A DNA stretch of 43,235 bases from Saccharothrix sp. (GTDB lineage Bacteria > Actinomycetota > Actinomycetes > Mycobacteriales > Pseudonocardiaceae). Both the position numbers and the translations under genes were made by a program. Where the stretch lies: NCBI RefSeq assembly GCF_031180885.1, contig NZ_JAPSLK010000067.1:1-43235 (forward strand). Direction: 5' to 3'. Within the stretch, counting starts at the first letter, position 1, and each line of letters begins with the position of its first letter. Below are positions 32,163 to 40,047 of the stretch, piece after piece. Below the pieces are notes generated by a model that searched no databases, was not told the DNA's origin, and was given only the letters and a program-made list of their open reading frames with translations.

Positions 32163-32545
32163 TTCACGCCGCAGTGGTCGGCCTGGAACTTGTCCACCCG
32201 CTCCTGCACCTTGCCCAGCCGGGCGAGCTGGTCCCCGCGCCGCTCGGCGCGCTTGTCCAGGCGCTCGGCGCGGGCCGTGTCGCCCTCGTCGCGGGCCTTC
32301 TGGGCCTGCGCCTTGAGCCACGCGGTGGAGCCGACGACGTCGGCGCCGCCGTTGATGCGGGTGGTCAGCCGGTTCACCCGGTCCTCGACGCGGGGGAGCC
32401 GCTGCTCGCAGATCTTCTTGACCTGCTCGGGGCTGAGCGTGACGGGCGCGTAGGTCTTGTCCTGCGCGGACGCGACACCGGTCGTGGCCAGGCCGACCCC
32501 CGCGACGGCGGCGGCGACGGCGATGCGACGGATCCATGTGTTCAT
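32159..32545 (-). CDS. Secreted helical protein of unknown function
   Basis: The 128-aa product has a signal peptide (MNTWIRRIAVAAAVAGVGLATTGVASA) and a mature domain predicted to be largely coiled coil. It contains two cysteines, one in KKICEQRLPRVEDRVNRL and one near the C-terminus (DHCGVK), which could form a disulfide. The ATG at 32545 has only a weak ribosome binding site. It is translationally coupled to the 44-aa lipoprotein gene. I recognise no named family; small exported proteins of this pattern are common in actinomycetes. Confidence 0.8.
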   Translation of the reverse strand: MNTWIRRIAVAAAVAGVGLATTGVASAQDKTYAPVTLSPEQVKKICEQRLPRVEDRVNRLTTRINGGADVVGSTAWLKAQAQKARDEGDTARAERLDKRAERRGDQLARLGKVQERVDKFQADHCGVK

Positions 32546-32648
32546 GCGTCCACGATCGCGGGACGCGGTGAGCACCCGGTGCGGCGAATGTTCGGGTTGT
32601 GCAAAGAACGGGGTTTGAGCCGCGCCCGGGACGGCAACCCTTCGCGCC

Positions 32649-32969
32649 ATGACCGACACCCTGTGGGACGAGTTCCATCGCGTGGTGAACATGACCTCGC
32701 TCGAACTGGAGGACTGGCTGCGCACCCGCTCGGCGGACGAGAACACCGAGGCACTGCCCGACCAGGCGGGCACCCCGACCGGCCAGGAGGTGCTGAGGGT
32801 GCTGCGCAAGCGGCGCACCGACCTGACCACCGAAGACGTCCGCGTGATGCGCAAGGTCGTGGAGCGGGTCCACGAGCAGCGCCGAGAGGACCTGGAGCCG
32901 ACCGCCGGCGAGGCCCACTGGCGGCACCGCCTGATGTCCATCGGCCACGACCCGCTCAAGCCCGCCTGA
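32649..32969 (+). CDS. DUF3140 family protein
   Basis: The 106-aa protein matches the DUF3140 pattern: WDEFHRVVNMTSLELEDWL at the start and LRKRRTDLTTEDVRVMRKVVERVHEQR, followed by WRHRLMSIGHDP near the end. These proteins are small, charged, cytoplasmic and of unknown function, frequent in actinobacteria and halophilic archaea. It is a single-gene unit divergent from the secreted helical protein. Confidence 0.85.
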   Translation: MTDTLWDEFHRVVNMTSLELEDWLRTRSADENTEALPDQAGTPTGQEVLRVLRKRRTDLTTEDVRVMRKVVERVHEQRREDLEPTAGEAHWRHRLMSIGHDPLKPA

Positions 32970-33089
32970 GACGTCGCCGGCGGTCCTGCCCGGGAGAGGT
33001 CCGGGCAGGACACCCCAGCCGGCCTGCTCGACCATTGCCGAAGCTCATGTGCGATGCCCTCGGGATGTGGCCTCCGGCCCCCGGTTCCA

Positions 33090-33219
33090 TGATCGCACGA
33101 GGTACCGACAAAACCTGATCGCACGACGAGCCGACAAAACCTGATCGCACGACGAGCCGACAAAACCTGATCGCACGACGAACCGACAAAACCTGATCGC
33201 ACGACGAACCGACAGAACC
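33090..33219. repeat. Five 26-bp direct repeats at a convergent gene junction
   Basis: The unit TGATCGCACGACGAGCCGAC plus AAAACC starts at 33090, 33116, 33142, 33168 and 33194. Copies 2 and 3 are identical; 1, 4 and 5 differ by one to four bases. The array ends 4 bp before the NDH-2 stop. There are no spacers, so it is not a CRISPR array. Confidence 0.97.
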
Positions 33220-33223
33220 GGCG

Positions 33224-34528
33224 CTAGTGCAGGACGGGGCCGGCGTCCACGCGGTCGGCGTCGCCCAGGCGCACGCCCGAGGCCGGGACCAGGCCGAACT
33301 GGACGACCTGGCGGCGGGCCAGGAGTTCGGTGAGCCAGTCGGTGGCCACGCGGAGGCGGTTGCCCGGCATCGCCAGCAGGTGGTAGCCGCGGGCCACGAC
33401 CTTCGCGGGCCAGCCGGTCAGGGGGACGTGCAAGGGGTTGGCGACCGCCTGGCCGCCGGACAGGTCGACCACGAAACCCAGGTCCCGGTGGCGGTAACGA
33501 GCCGGTGTGCCGTGGCCCAGGGACGCGGCGACGTTGCGGCCAGCGAGTTTGCCCTGGCGTTGGGCGTGTTGCGCGGTCATGGGGGTGGGCTTGCCGTTGT
33601 TGTGCACGTCCGGCACGGCGGCCACGTCACCGGCGGCGAACACGTGCGGGTGGTCGGGCACCGTCAGGTCCTCCAGCACCACCAAGCGGCCCTTCTCGGT
33701 CGGCAGGGCGACGGACTCGACAAGAGGGTCGGGGCGCACGCCCACGCACCACACCACGGTCTTCGACGGGATCTCGCTGCCATCGGTCAGCTTCGCGCAC
33801 GACGGACTCACCTCGGCGACGCTGGTCTTCAACCGCACGTCGACCCCGCGCGACCGCAGAACCCTCAGCGCAGGCCCGGACAGGCGTGCGTCCAAGCCCG
33901 GCAGCACCCGGTCCGCCATGTCGACCAGCACCCACCGCACCGGGGGCGCGCCGGGACGGCCCTTCAACGCCGCGGCGGTGAGTTGTTGGCCCTGCGCCAC
34001 CAACTCGGTCCCGGTGTACCCGGCGCCGACCACCACGATCGTGGCGCGGGCGGCGCGTTCGGCCGGGTCGGTGGCCTGTTCGGCCAGCTCGACCTGGCGC
34101 AGGACGTGGTCGCGCAGGAACACCGCCTCGGCCACCGACTTGAACCCGTACGCGTGCTCGGCCACGCCCGGGATGGACATCAGCCGGGTCACGCTGCCCG
34201 ACGTCAGCACGATCCGGTCCCACTCCAGGACCTGTTCACGCCCCTCGACGTCCACCGCCGTGCACGTCCGCGCGCCCAGATCCACCTTGGTCGCGTGCGC
34301 CTGCACCAGCCGGGTCCGCGGCAGCTTGGGCCGCAGCGGCACGGCGACCCGGCGCGGGTCCAGCGTCCCGCCCGCGACCTCCGGCAGCAGCGGCACGTAC
34401 AGCATGTAGTCGGTCGGGTTGACCGCCACCAGCTCGGCGGCGTCCGGCGGCAACGACCGCTCCAGCGCCCGCAGGCAGTGGTAGCCCGCGAACCCCGTTC
34501 CGACGACCAGCACCCGTGGCTTGGCCAT
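33224..34528 (-). CDS. Type II NADH dehydrogenase (NDH-2)
   Basis: This FAD enzyme passes electrons from NADH to quinone at the membrane without pumping protons. The ATG at 34528 precedes MAKPRVLVVGTGFAGYHCLRAL, and AGGGAGG lies upstream. The 434-aa length is typical. Two Rossmann motifs (GTGFAG at residues ~10-15 for FAD, VVVGAGYTGTELVAQ for NAD) and the quinone-side FAAGDVAAV motif are visible. The C-terminal part (WPAKVVARGYHLLAMPGNRLRVATDWLTELL) matches the membrane-associated helices of the family. The adjacent 26-bp array sits just beyond its stop. Confidence 0.92.
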   Translation of the reverse strand: MAKPRVLVVGTGFAGYHCLRALERSLPPDAAELVAVNPTDYMLYVPLLPEVAGGTLDPRRVAVPLRPKLPRTRLVQAHATKVDLGARTCTAVDVEGREQVLEWDRIVLTSGSVTRLMSIPGVAEHAYGFKSVAEAVFLRDHVLRQVELAEQATDPAERAARATIVVVGAGYTGTELVAQGQQLTAAALKGRPGAPPVRWVLVDMADRVLPGLDARLSGPALRVLRSRGVDVRLKTSVAEVSPSCAKLTDGSEIPSKTVVWCVGVRPDPLVESVALPTEKGRLVVLEDLTVPDHPHVFAAGDVAAVPDVHNNGKPTPMTAQHAQRQGKLAGRNVAASLGHGTPARYRHRDLGFVVDLSGGQAVANPLHVPLTGWPAKVVARGYHLLAMPGNRLRVATDWLTELLARRQVVQFGLVPASGVRLGDADRVDAGPVLH

Positions 34529-34589
34529 GGTCCGACCACCTCCCTTTTCTGCCGGGTACCCCGCGCCCGGAAGGGGTAGACACGAGAGC

Positions 34590-35303
34590 ATGAGCACCGG
34601 GCTGCCCGACGGGATCACCGCCTGCCTCTTCGACCTGGACGGCGTGCTGACCAGCACCGCTGTCCTGCACCGCCGCGCGTGGCGGCGCACGTTCGACGAC
34701 TTCCTGCGCCCCCGCGGCGAGCCGCCGTTCGCCGAATCCGACTACGTCAAGTACGTGGACGGCCGCCCCCGCTACGACGGGGTCCGCACCTTCCTGGCCT
34801 CCCGCGGCATCACGCTGCCGGAGGGGTCGCCGGACGACCCGCCCGACCGCGACACCGTCCACGGCGTCGGCAACCGCAAGAACGAGCTGATCGACGCGAT
34901 CATCCGGCAGGAGGGCGTGACCCCCTACCCGGGCACCGTCCGCTACCTGGACGCGGTCCACGGCAAGCTCCAGATCGGCGTCGTGACCTCGTCGGCGAAC
35001 GCGAGCCGGGTGCTGGACGCCGCCGACCTGTCGAAGTACGTGCAGGCGCTGGTGGACGGCGTGGTGATCAGCCGGGACGGGCTGCGCGGCAAGCCCGCGC
35101 CGGACTCGTTCCTGGCCGGGGCGAAAGCACTCGGCGTCGAGCCGGAGCGGGCGGCGGTGTTCGAGGATGCGCTGGCCGGGGTCGCGGCGGGGCGTGCGGG
35201 CGGCTTCGGGTACGTGGTGGGCGTGGACCGCGCGGGTCAGCGCGCGGCGCTGCTGGAGAACGGGGCGGACGTGGTGGTCGAGGACTTGGCGGAGCTGCTG
35301 TGA
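34590..35303 (+). CDS. HAD-family beta-phosphoglucomutase-like phosphatase/mutase
   Basis: The 237-aa HAD protein carries the phospho-acceptor FDLDGVLT (residues ~13-20), VTSSANA (motif II) and GKPAPDSFL plus FEDALAGV (motifs III/IV). It shows the large cap domain of beta-phosphoglucomutases. Its stop overlaps the GTG start of the GH65 phosphorylase. The pair makes sense: the phosphorylase yields beta-glucose 1-phosphate and the mutase converts it to glucose 6-phosphate. The ATG at 34590 is preceded by AAGGGG; upstream codons overlap the NDH-2 promoter region and are ignored. Confidence 0.9.
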   Translation: MSTGLPDGITACLFDLDGVLTSTAVLHRRAWRRTFDDFLRPRGEPPFAESDYVKYVDGRPRYDGVRTFLASRGITLPEGSPDDPPDRDTVHGVGNRKNELIDAIIRQEGVTPYPGTVRYLDAVHGKLQIGVVTSSANASRVLDAADLSKYVQALVDGVVISRDGLRGKPAPDSFLAGAKALGVEPERAAVFEDALAGVAAGRAGGFGYVVGVDRAGQRAALLENGADVVVEDLAELL

Positions 35304-37651
35304 CCGGTTACGAGATCCAGCCCTGGGCACTGCGGTGGCACGGTCTGTCCGTGCCCGACCTGCGGCGGACCGAGTCGACGTTCGCCCTGTCCAACGGGCA
35401 CATCGGCATGCGCGGCACGCTGGACGAGGGCGAACCGCGCGGCCTGCCCGGGACCTACCTGAACGGCTTCTACGAGGAGCACGCGCTGCCCTACGGCGAG
35501 GGCGGCTACGGCTACCCCGAGGCCGGGCAGACGATCGTCAACGTCACCGACGGCAAGGTCATCCGCCTGCTGGTCGAGGACGAGCCGCTGGACATGCGCT
35601 ACGGCCGGGCGCTGGACCACGAGCGCATCCTGGACTTCCGCACCGGCACGCTGCGCCGCCGCACCGAGTGGGAGTCCCCGACCGGCCGCCGGATCACCGT
35701 GCGCAGCGAGCGGCTGGTGTCGTTCACGCAGCGCGCGGTCGCGGCGATCCACTACGTCGTCGAACCGCACGACGACCTGCAACTGGTGGTGCAGTCCGAC
35801 CTGCTGGCCAACGAGCCCATCGAGCACCGGGGCGGCGACCCGCGCGTGGCCGCCGCGCTGGACGCGCCGCTGGTCGCGGCCTTCGCGTGGGCCGAGGGCA
35901 CCCAGGCCGTGCTGGCGCACCACACGCGTTACTCCGGCCTGCGCATGGCCGCCGCGATGGACCACGAACTGGACGTCACCGACGGCGTCCGCACCAGCAT
36001 CCACGCCGAAGGCGACCTGGCCCGCTTCACCGCCGCGCTGGACGTCCCGGCGGGCGGCGCGCTGCGGCTGACCAAGTACCTGGGCTACGGGTGGTCCGCG
36101 CAACGCTCGGTGCCCGCGCTGCGGGCGCAGGTCGACGCGGCGCTGGCGGGCGCGCGGCAGACCGGCTGGGAGGGGCTGCTGCGCGAGCAGCGGGTGTTCC
36201 TGGACGACTTCTGGGAGGTCGCGGACATCGAGGTGGACGGCGACGACGAGATCCAGCAGGCGCTGCGGTTCGCGCTGTTCCACATCCTCCAGGCCGGCGC
36301 CCGCGGTGAGACCAGGGCGATCGCCGGCAAGGGCCTGACCGGTCCGGGGTACGACGGGCACGCGTTCTGGGACACCGAGATGTTCGTGCTCCCCGTCCTG
36401 ACCTACACGGTCCCCGACGCCGCCCGGGACGCGTTGCGCTGGCGTCACTCCACACTGCACAAGGCGCGCGAGCGGGCCGTGGTCCTGGGCCAGCACGGGG
36501 CGGCGTTCCCGTGGCGGTCCATCAACGGGGCCGAGTGCTCGGCGTACTGGCCCGCGGGCACGGCGGCGTTCCACGTCTCCGGCGACGTGGCCCACGCGGT
36601 CGCCCAGTACACGGCGGCCACGGGGGACGCGGAGTTCGACCGCGACTGCGGCACCGAGCTGCTGGTGGAAACCGCCCGCCTGTGGACGTCGCTCGGCCAC
36701 CACGACCAGCACGACGGCTTCCGCATCGACGGCGTGACCGGGCCCGACGAGTACTCGGCCATCGTGGACAACAACGCCTACACCAACCTCATCGCGCAGA
36801 AGAACCTGCGCGAGGCGGCGGACGCTGCCGAACGCAACCCGCAACAGGCCGCTGACCTGGGCGTCAAGCCGGAGGAGGTGGCGGCGTGGCGGCTGGCGGC
36901 GGACAAGATGCTGGTGCCGTTCGACGAGTTGCTGGGCGTGCACGAACAGGCCCAGGGCTTCACCGCCCACGCCGAGTGGGACTTCGACCGCACGCCCGAG
37001 GACGACTACCCGTTGCTGCTGTCCAAGCCGTACTTCGACCTGTACCGCAAGCAGGTGGTGAAGCAGGCGGACCTGGTGCTGGCCATGCACGTGCGCGGGG
37101 ACGCGTTCACCCCGGAGCAGAAGGCGGCGAACTTCGCCTACTACGAGGCGCGGACCGTGCGGGACTCGTCGCTGTCGGCGGGCACGCAGTCCGTGCTGGC
37201 GGCCGAGGTGGGGGCGCTGGACCTGGCGTGGGACTACCTGGCCGAGGCCGCGTTCACCGACCTGCACGACTTGCACCACAACGTCCACAACGGACTGCAC
37301 ATGGCGTCGTTGGCGGGGGCGTGGATCGCGTTGGTGGCGGGGTTCGGGGGGATGCGGGACCACTCGGGGCTGACGTTCGCGCCACGGCTGCCACCGACGC
37401 TGGGGCGGATGGCGTTCCGGATGTCCTACCTGGGGACGCGGTTGTGCGTGACGGTGACGCGAGACGAGGCCACTTACCGGATCGTGTCCGGCGGGGCGTT
37501 GCGGACGGCGCACCACGGCAAGCCGATCGTGGTGGAGCCGGAGGCGCCGTTGACCCTGCCGATCCCGGACCCGCCGGTGGCGCCGGCGGTGCGGCAGCCC
37601 TTCGGGCGGGAGCCGGTGCGGCGGGAGGCGCGAGAACCGCTGGAGCGGTGA
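35300..37651 (+). CDS. GH65 family disaccharide phosphorylase (maltose/trehalose/kojibiose type)
   Basis: GH65 inverting phosphorylases split alpha-linked glucobioses with phosphate. The GTG start overlaps the mutase stop (GTGA). The 783-aa product has the family layout: N-terminal beta-sandwich (SNGHIGMRGTLDEG, GTYLNGFYE), helical catalytic barrel with GHAFWDTEMFVLPVLTY, the general acid E484 in VTGPDEYSAIVDNNAYTN, and a C-terminal jelly-roll. The substrate (maltose, trehalose, kojibiose or nigerose) cannot be assigned by eye. A hairpin terminator follows. Confidence 0.93.
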   Translation: MTGYEIQPWALRWHGLSVPDLRRTESTFALSNGHIGMRGTLDEGEPRGLPGTYLNGFYEEHALPYGEGGYGYPEAGQTIVNVTDGKVIRLLVEDEPLDMRYGRALDHERILDFRTGTLRRRTEWESPTGRRITVRSERLVSFTQRAVAAIHYVVEPHDDLQLVVQSDLLANEPIEHRGGDPRVAAALDAPLVAAFAWAEGTQAVLAHHTRYSGLRMAAAMDHELDVTDGVRTSIHAEGDLARFTAALDVPAGGALRLTKYLGYGWSAQRSVPALRAQVDAALAGARQTGWEGLLREQRVFLDDFWEVADIEVDGDDEIQQALRFALFHILQAGARGETRAIAGKGLTGPGYDGHAFWDTEMFVLPVLTYTVPDAARDALRWRHSTLHKARERAVVLGQHGAAFPWRSINGAECSAYWPAGTAAFHVSGDVAHAVAQYTAATGDAEFDRDCGTELLVETARLWTSLGHHDQHDGFRIDGVTGPDEYSAIVDNNAYTNLIAQKNLREAADAAERNPQQAADLGVKPEEVAAWRLAADKMLVPFDELLGVHEQAQGFTAHAEWDFDRTPEDDYPLLLSKPYFDLYRKQVVKQADLVLAMHVRGDAFTPEQKAANFAYYEARTVRDSSLSAGTQSVLAAEVGALDLAWDYLAEAAFTDLHDLHHNVHNGLHMASLAGAWIALVAGFGGMRDHSGLTFAPRLPPTLGRMAFRMSYLGTRLCVTVTRDEATYRIVSGGALRTAHHGKPIVVEPEAPLTLPIPDPPVAPAVRQPFGREPVRREAREPLER

Positions 37652-37655
37652 GGTG

Positions 37656-37696
37656 CCCGGCCAGGGCTCCTCGGGGGGAGGGGAGCCCTGACCGGG
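37656..37696 (+). terminator. Terminator hairpin of the mutase-phosphorylase operon
   Basis: CCCGGCCAGGGCTCC (37656-37670) pairs with GGAGCCCTGACCGGG (37682-37696), 14 of 15 pairs, with an 11-nt loop. It begins 5 bp after the GH65 stop. Confidence 0.85.
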
Positions 37697-38031
37697 ACTT
37701 GCAGGCGGCCTAGGGGGGCGGTGGCCGCCTACGCCATCATCGTGCGCGCGGGCACCCCCGTTACGCGGTGATCAACCGTCTCCTGCACCACTTGCGCGGT
37801 GCCACACTGCCCGAGGATCGGGTGGCGGACCAGGTGTGCCGGCGGATTGCCTTCGGACCATTCGAAATGGCAATGGGGACGCACGTCCGCCGTATCGCGC
37901 TGGGCGCTCGCGACAGCCGGTAACCGTCCACTTCGATCTCGCACACCACAGGGGTGACCCTCCCGCACGGAGGGGATCGTTACCGCACTTGTGCGGGTTT
38001 CACCTGAAAATGGGTAACCCACACAGGTGAG
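37697..38031. other. Intergenic region with operator-like inverted repeats
   Basis: No gene is supported here. Near its right end TCACCTG (38000-38006) and CAGGTGA (38024-38030) enclose the palindrome TGGGT-A-ACCCA (38011-38021), directly before the small gene at 38032. The same 7-bp arms occur at 30848-30863. Confidence 0.55.
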
Positions 38032-38226
38032 ATGCGCAGCGCGGAAGCGGTACGCCGGTCAGTATCCCCGGATGTGAGTTCAACACCGATCTACGACGAG
38101 CTGGCGGCGACCTACCTCGCCGACCTCGACCTCAGCGCCCTGGACCGGCCCGGGCCGGAGCCCGTCGTCGCTCCCGAACCCGCCCCGCCGACCGAACCGC
38201 AGCCCCGGGGCCGCACGCAGGCGTGA
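38032..38226 (+). CDS. Small acidic protein of unknown function
   Basis: The frame encodes at most 64 aa. The likely conserved part is STPIYDELAATYLADLDL followed by a Pro-rich tail (EPVVAPEPAPPTEPQP). ATG 38032 has AGGTGAG immediately upstream; GTG 38074 (giving MSSTPIYDEL) is an alternative without a ribosome binding site. Short proteins beginning with a TPIYDEL-like motif are seen in actinomycetes, but I know no function. Confidence 0.55.
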   Translation: MRSAEAVRRSVSPDVSSTPIYDELAATYLADLDLSALDRPGPEPVVAPEPAPPTEPQPRGRTQA

Positions 38227-38297
38227 TCTTGACAGCCCGCCGCACCCGGGGGTAGTACGACTGGTGGGGCCGCCGCCCGTGGGGAAGGTGGAGCGGC

Positions 38298-39470
38298 ATG
38301 CGCGTGCGGGCGGTGCTCACGGCGGTTTTCCTGCTGGCGGCGTGCGCCACGGCGCCCCCGGAGCACGTCATCCTCACCTGGTGGGACCACCTCGACCACT
38401 CCCCCGCCGCCGACCAGGCCGTCGCGGCCCTCCTCGCCCGCCACCGCGCGGAGCACCCGAACGTCGAGATCAAGCGGACGACCATGCCGCGCGCGGACCT
38501 CGAAGAGCGCCTCGCCCGAGGTCCCCGGCCGGACGTCGCCACCGTGGACGTCGCCGCGCTCCCCCGCCTCGCCGCCGCCTCCGCCCTCACCGACCTGACC
38601 GGGCGGTTCGAGGCCTGGGACCTGCCGTTCGTCGAACCCGCCCGGGACGGCGTCCGCCACGACGGCCGCTACTACGGCGTGCCGCTGCGCACCGACACCC
38701 CCGTCCTGCTCTACAACCGGGACCTGTTCGCCGCCGGCGGGGTCGCCGGACCGCCCGCGACCTGGCAGGACCTGCGGGTCACCGCCCAGTCCCTGACCGG
38801 GCCGGGGCGGTGGGGCCTGTGCCTGGCCGTTGGCGCGGGCGACGACCTCACGGGCACGTTCCTGCCGTTCCTGTGGCAGGCGGGCGGGGACGTCCAGGAC
38901 ATCACCGGAGCCGTCGATGCACTGTCCTTTGTGGACTCCCTGATGGCGAGCGCGCATCCGGATTCCTTGCGGTGGAGCAACTCCGACGTCACATCGGCGT
39001 TCACAGAAGGCCGGTGCGCGATGATGGTGAACGGCCCGCGCGCCGTGCCCGCGCTCAACGCCGCCGGTCTCGACTGGGGCGCGGCGACGTTGCCCGCAGG
39101 CCCGGCCGGTACCGCGTCGCTGGTCGGCGGCGAGGCGTGGGTGGTGGGGGCGGGCACCCCGCACGCGGACCGGGCGTGGGACGTGCTGCGGTGGCTGGCC
39201 GAGCAGCCCGACAACGCCACCGAGTTCGGCGCGGCGCTCCAGGCGGTGCCCAACCGGACGGACACCGCCACGGACCCCGGGTGGCAGTGGGACCCCAACC
39301 TCGGCGCGTTCACCACCCAGCTCACCACCGCCCGCTCCCCCTACACGCCGCGCCACCCCGAGGTCTCCGCGGAGCTGTCCGCGATGCTCCGCGCGGTCCT
39401 GCACGAGGACCGCCCACCGGCGGACGCGGTGACCGACACCAAGCCGCGTCTGGACCCGCTGCTGCGCTGA
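38298..39470 (+). CDS. Orphan sugar-binding lipoprotein (family 1 solute-binding protein)
   Basis: The 390-aa product has a short lipoprotein signal (MRVRAVLTAVFLLAAC, lipobox LAAC) and the family signature for sugar-binding proteins: YYGVPLRTDTPVLLYNRDLFAAGG and FTEGRCAMMVNGP. GAAGGTGGAG precedes the ATG. No permease or ATPase gene lies next to it, so it either serves a transporter encoded elsewhere or has a sensing role. It is clearly diverged from the binding protein at 16354. Confidence 0.87.
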   Translation: MRVRAVLTAVFLLAACATAPPEHVILTWWDHLDHSPAADQAVAALLARHRAEHPNVEIKRTTMPRADLEERLARGPRPDVATVDVAALPRLAAASALTDLTGRFEAWDLPFVEPARDGVRHDGRYYGVPLRTDTPVLLYNRDLFAAGGVAGPPATWQDLRVTAQSLTGPGRWGLCLAVGAGDDLTGTFLPFLWQAGGDVQDITGAVDALSFVDSLMASAHPDSLRWSNSDVTSAFTEGRCAMMVNGPRAVPALNAAGLDWGAATLPAGPAGTASLVGGEAWVVGAGTPHADRAWDVLRWLAEQPDNATEFGAALQAVPNRTDTATDPGWQWDPNLGAFTTQLTTARSPYTPRHPEVSAELSAMLRAVLHEDRPPADAVTDTKPRLDPLLR

Positions 39471-39476
39471 ACCGCC

Positions 39477-39505
39477 CTGCAAGTTGCAGATCGTTTGCAG
39501 CAAAC
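39477..39505. promoter_or_regulatory. Two adjacent perfect palindromes
   Basis: CTGCAA-G-TTGCAG (39477-39489) and GTTTGC-A-GCAAAC (39493-39505) are each perfect 13-bp palindromes, with centres 16 bp apart. They share a TTGCA core. They lie 7 bp after the orphan binding-protein gene and about 160 bp before the DUF4383 gene, and could be paired repressor sites. Confidence 0.6.
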
Positions 39506-39663
39506 CGGGCTGTGGAGCCGAAAACCGCCCGCCGCGAGCCGTTCGCACCAGCACGCCTGCCGCTCACCGACGACACCGCCCGAAAGTGGGGACATCCGTG
39601 CGTCGCGCGGGCAAGGTATCCGGTCTCGGGCGTCGCCCCGCGACGACCGGGTATCCGGAGGGC

Positions 39664-40047
39664 ATGCGGAAAGAGGCACCGGTGAAGGACAAGGTCGAGA
39701 AGGGCGACACCGAGACGCGCCCGTGGCTGACCCGCGCCCAACTGCTCGCACTGGTCGTGGGATCCCTCCAACTGGTGTTCGCGCTGGTGCCGGTGCTGCC
39801 GATGAGCCCGGCCAACCAGGCCCTGCACGTGTGCACGGGGCTGGTCGGGCTCGCACTGGCGTGGAAGCACCAGTACGCGCGCCTGTACGGCATCGCGCTG
39901 CTCCTGGTCTACGGCAAGCTCTACCTCGACGGCGTCGACACCTCCACCACCTGGCTTCAACTGCCCACGCTGGAAACGGCCGCCAACGGGCGGTCCGCGC
40001 TGGCCGGTCTGGTGATCGCGCTGGTGCCGGCGGTGGCCCGGCGGTAG
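39664..40047 (+). CDS. Small four-helix membrane protein (DUF4383-like)
   Basis: The 127-aa product has a charged N-terminus and about four transmembrane segments (AQLLALVVGSLQLVFALVPVLP; ALHVCTGLVGLALAW; YGIALLLVYGKLYLDG; SALAGLVIALVPAV), resembling DUF4383 proteins of actinobacteria. ATG 39664 has CGGAGGG just upstream; GTG 39682 is possible too. Its 3' end overlaps the end of the convergent cyclase-like gene by 91 bp. Function unknown. Confidence 0.7.
   Translation: MRKEAPVKDKVEKGDTETRPWLTRAQLLALVVGSLQLVFALVPVLPMSPANQALHVCTGLVGLALAWKHQYARLYGIALLLVYGKLYLDGVDTSTTWLQLPTLETAANGRSALAGLVIALVPAVARR

Noticed and set aside
33090..33219. CRISPR array
   Set aside because: Repeats are contiguous with no unique spacers and no cas genes are near.
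37729..38022. 97-codon minus-strand frame in the 37.7-38.0 kb gap
   Set aside because: No ribosome binding site, no domain, and the translation reads across operator-like repeats.
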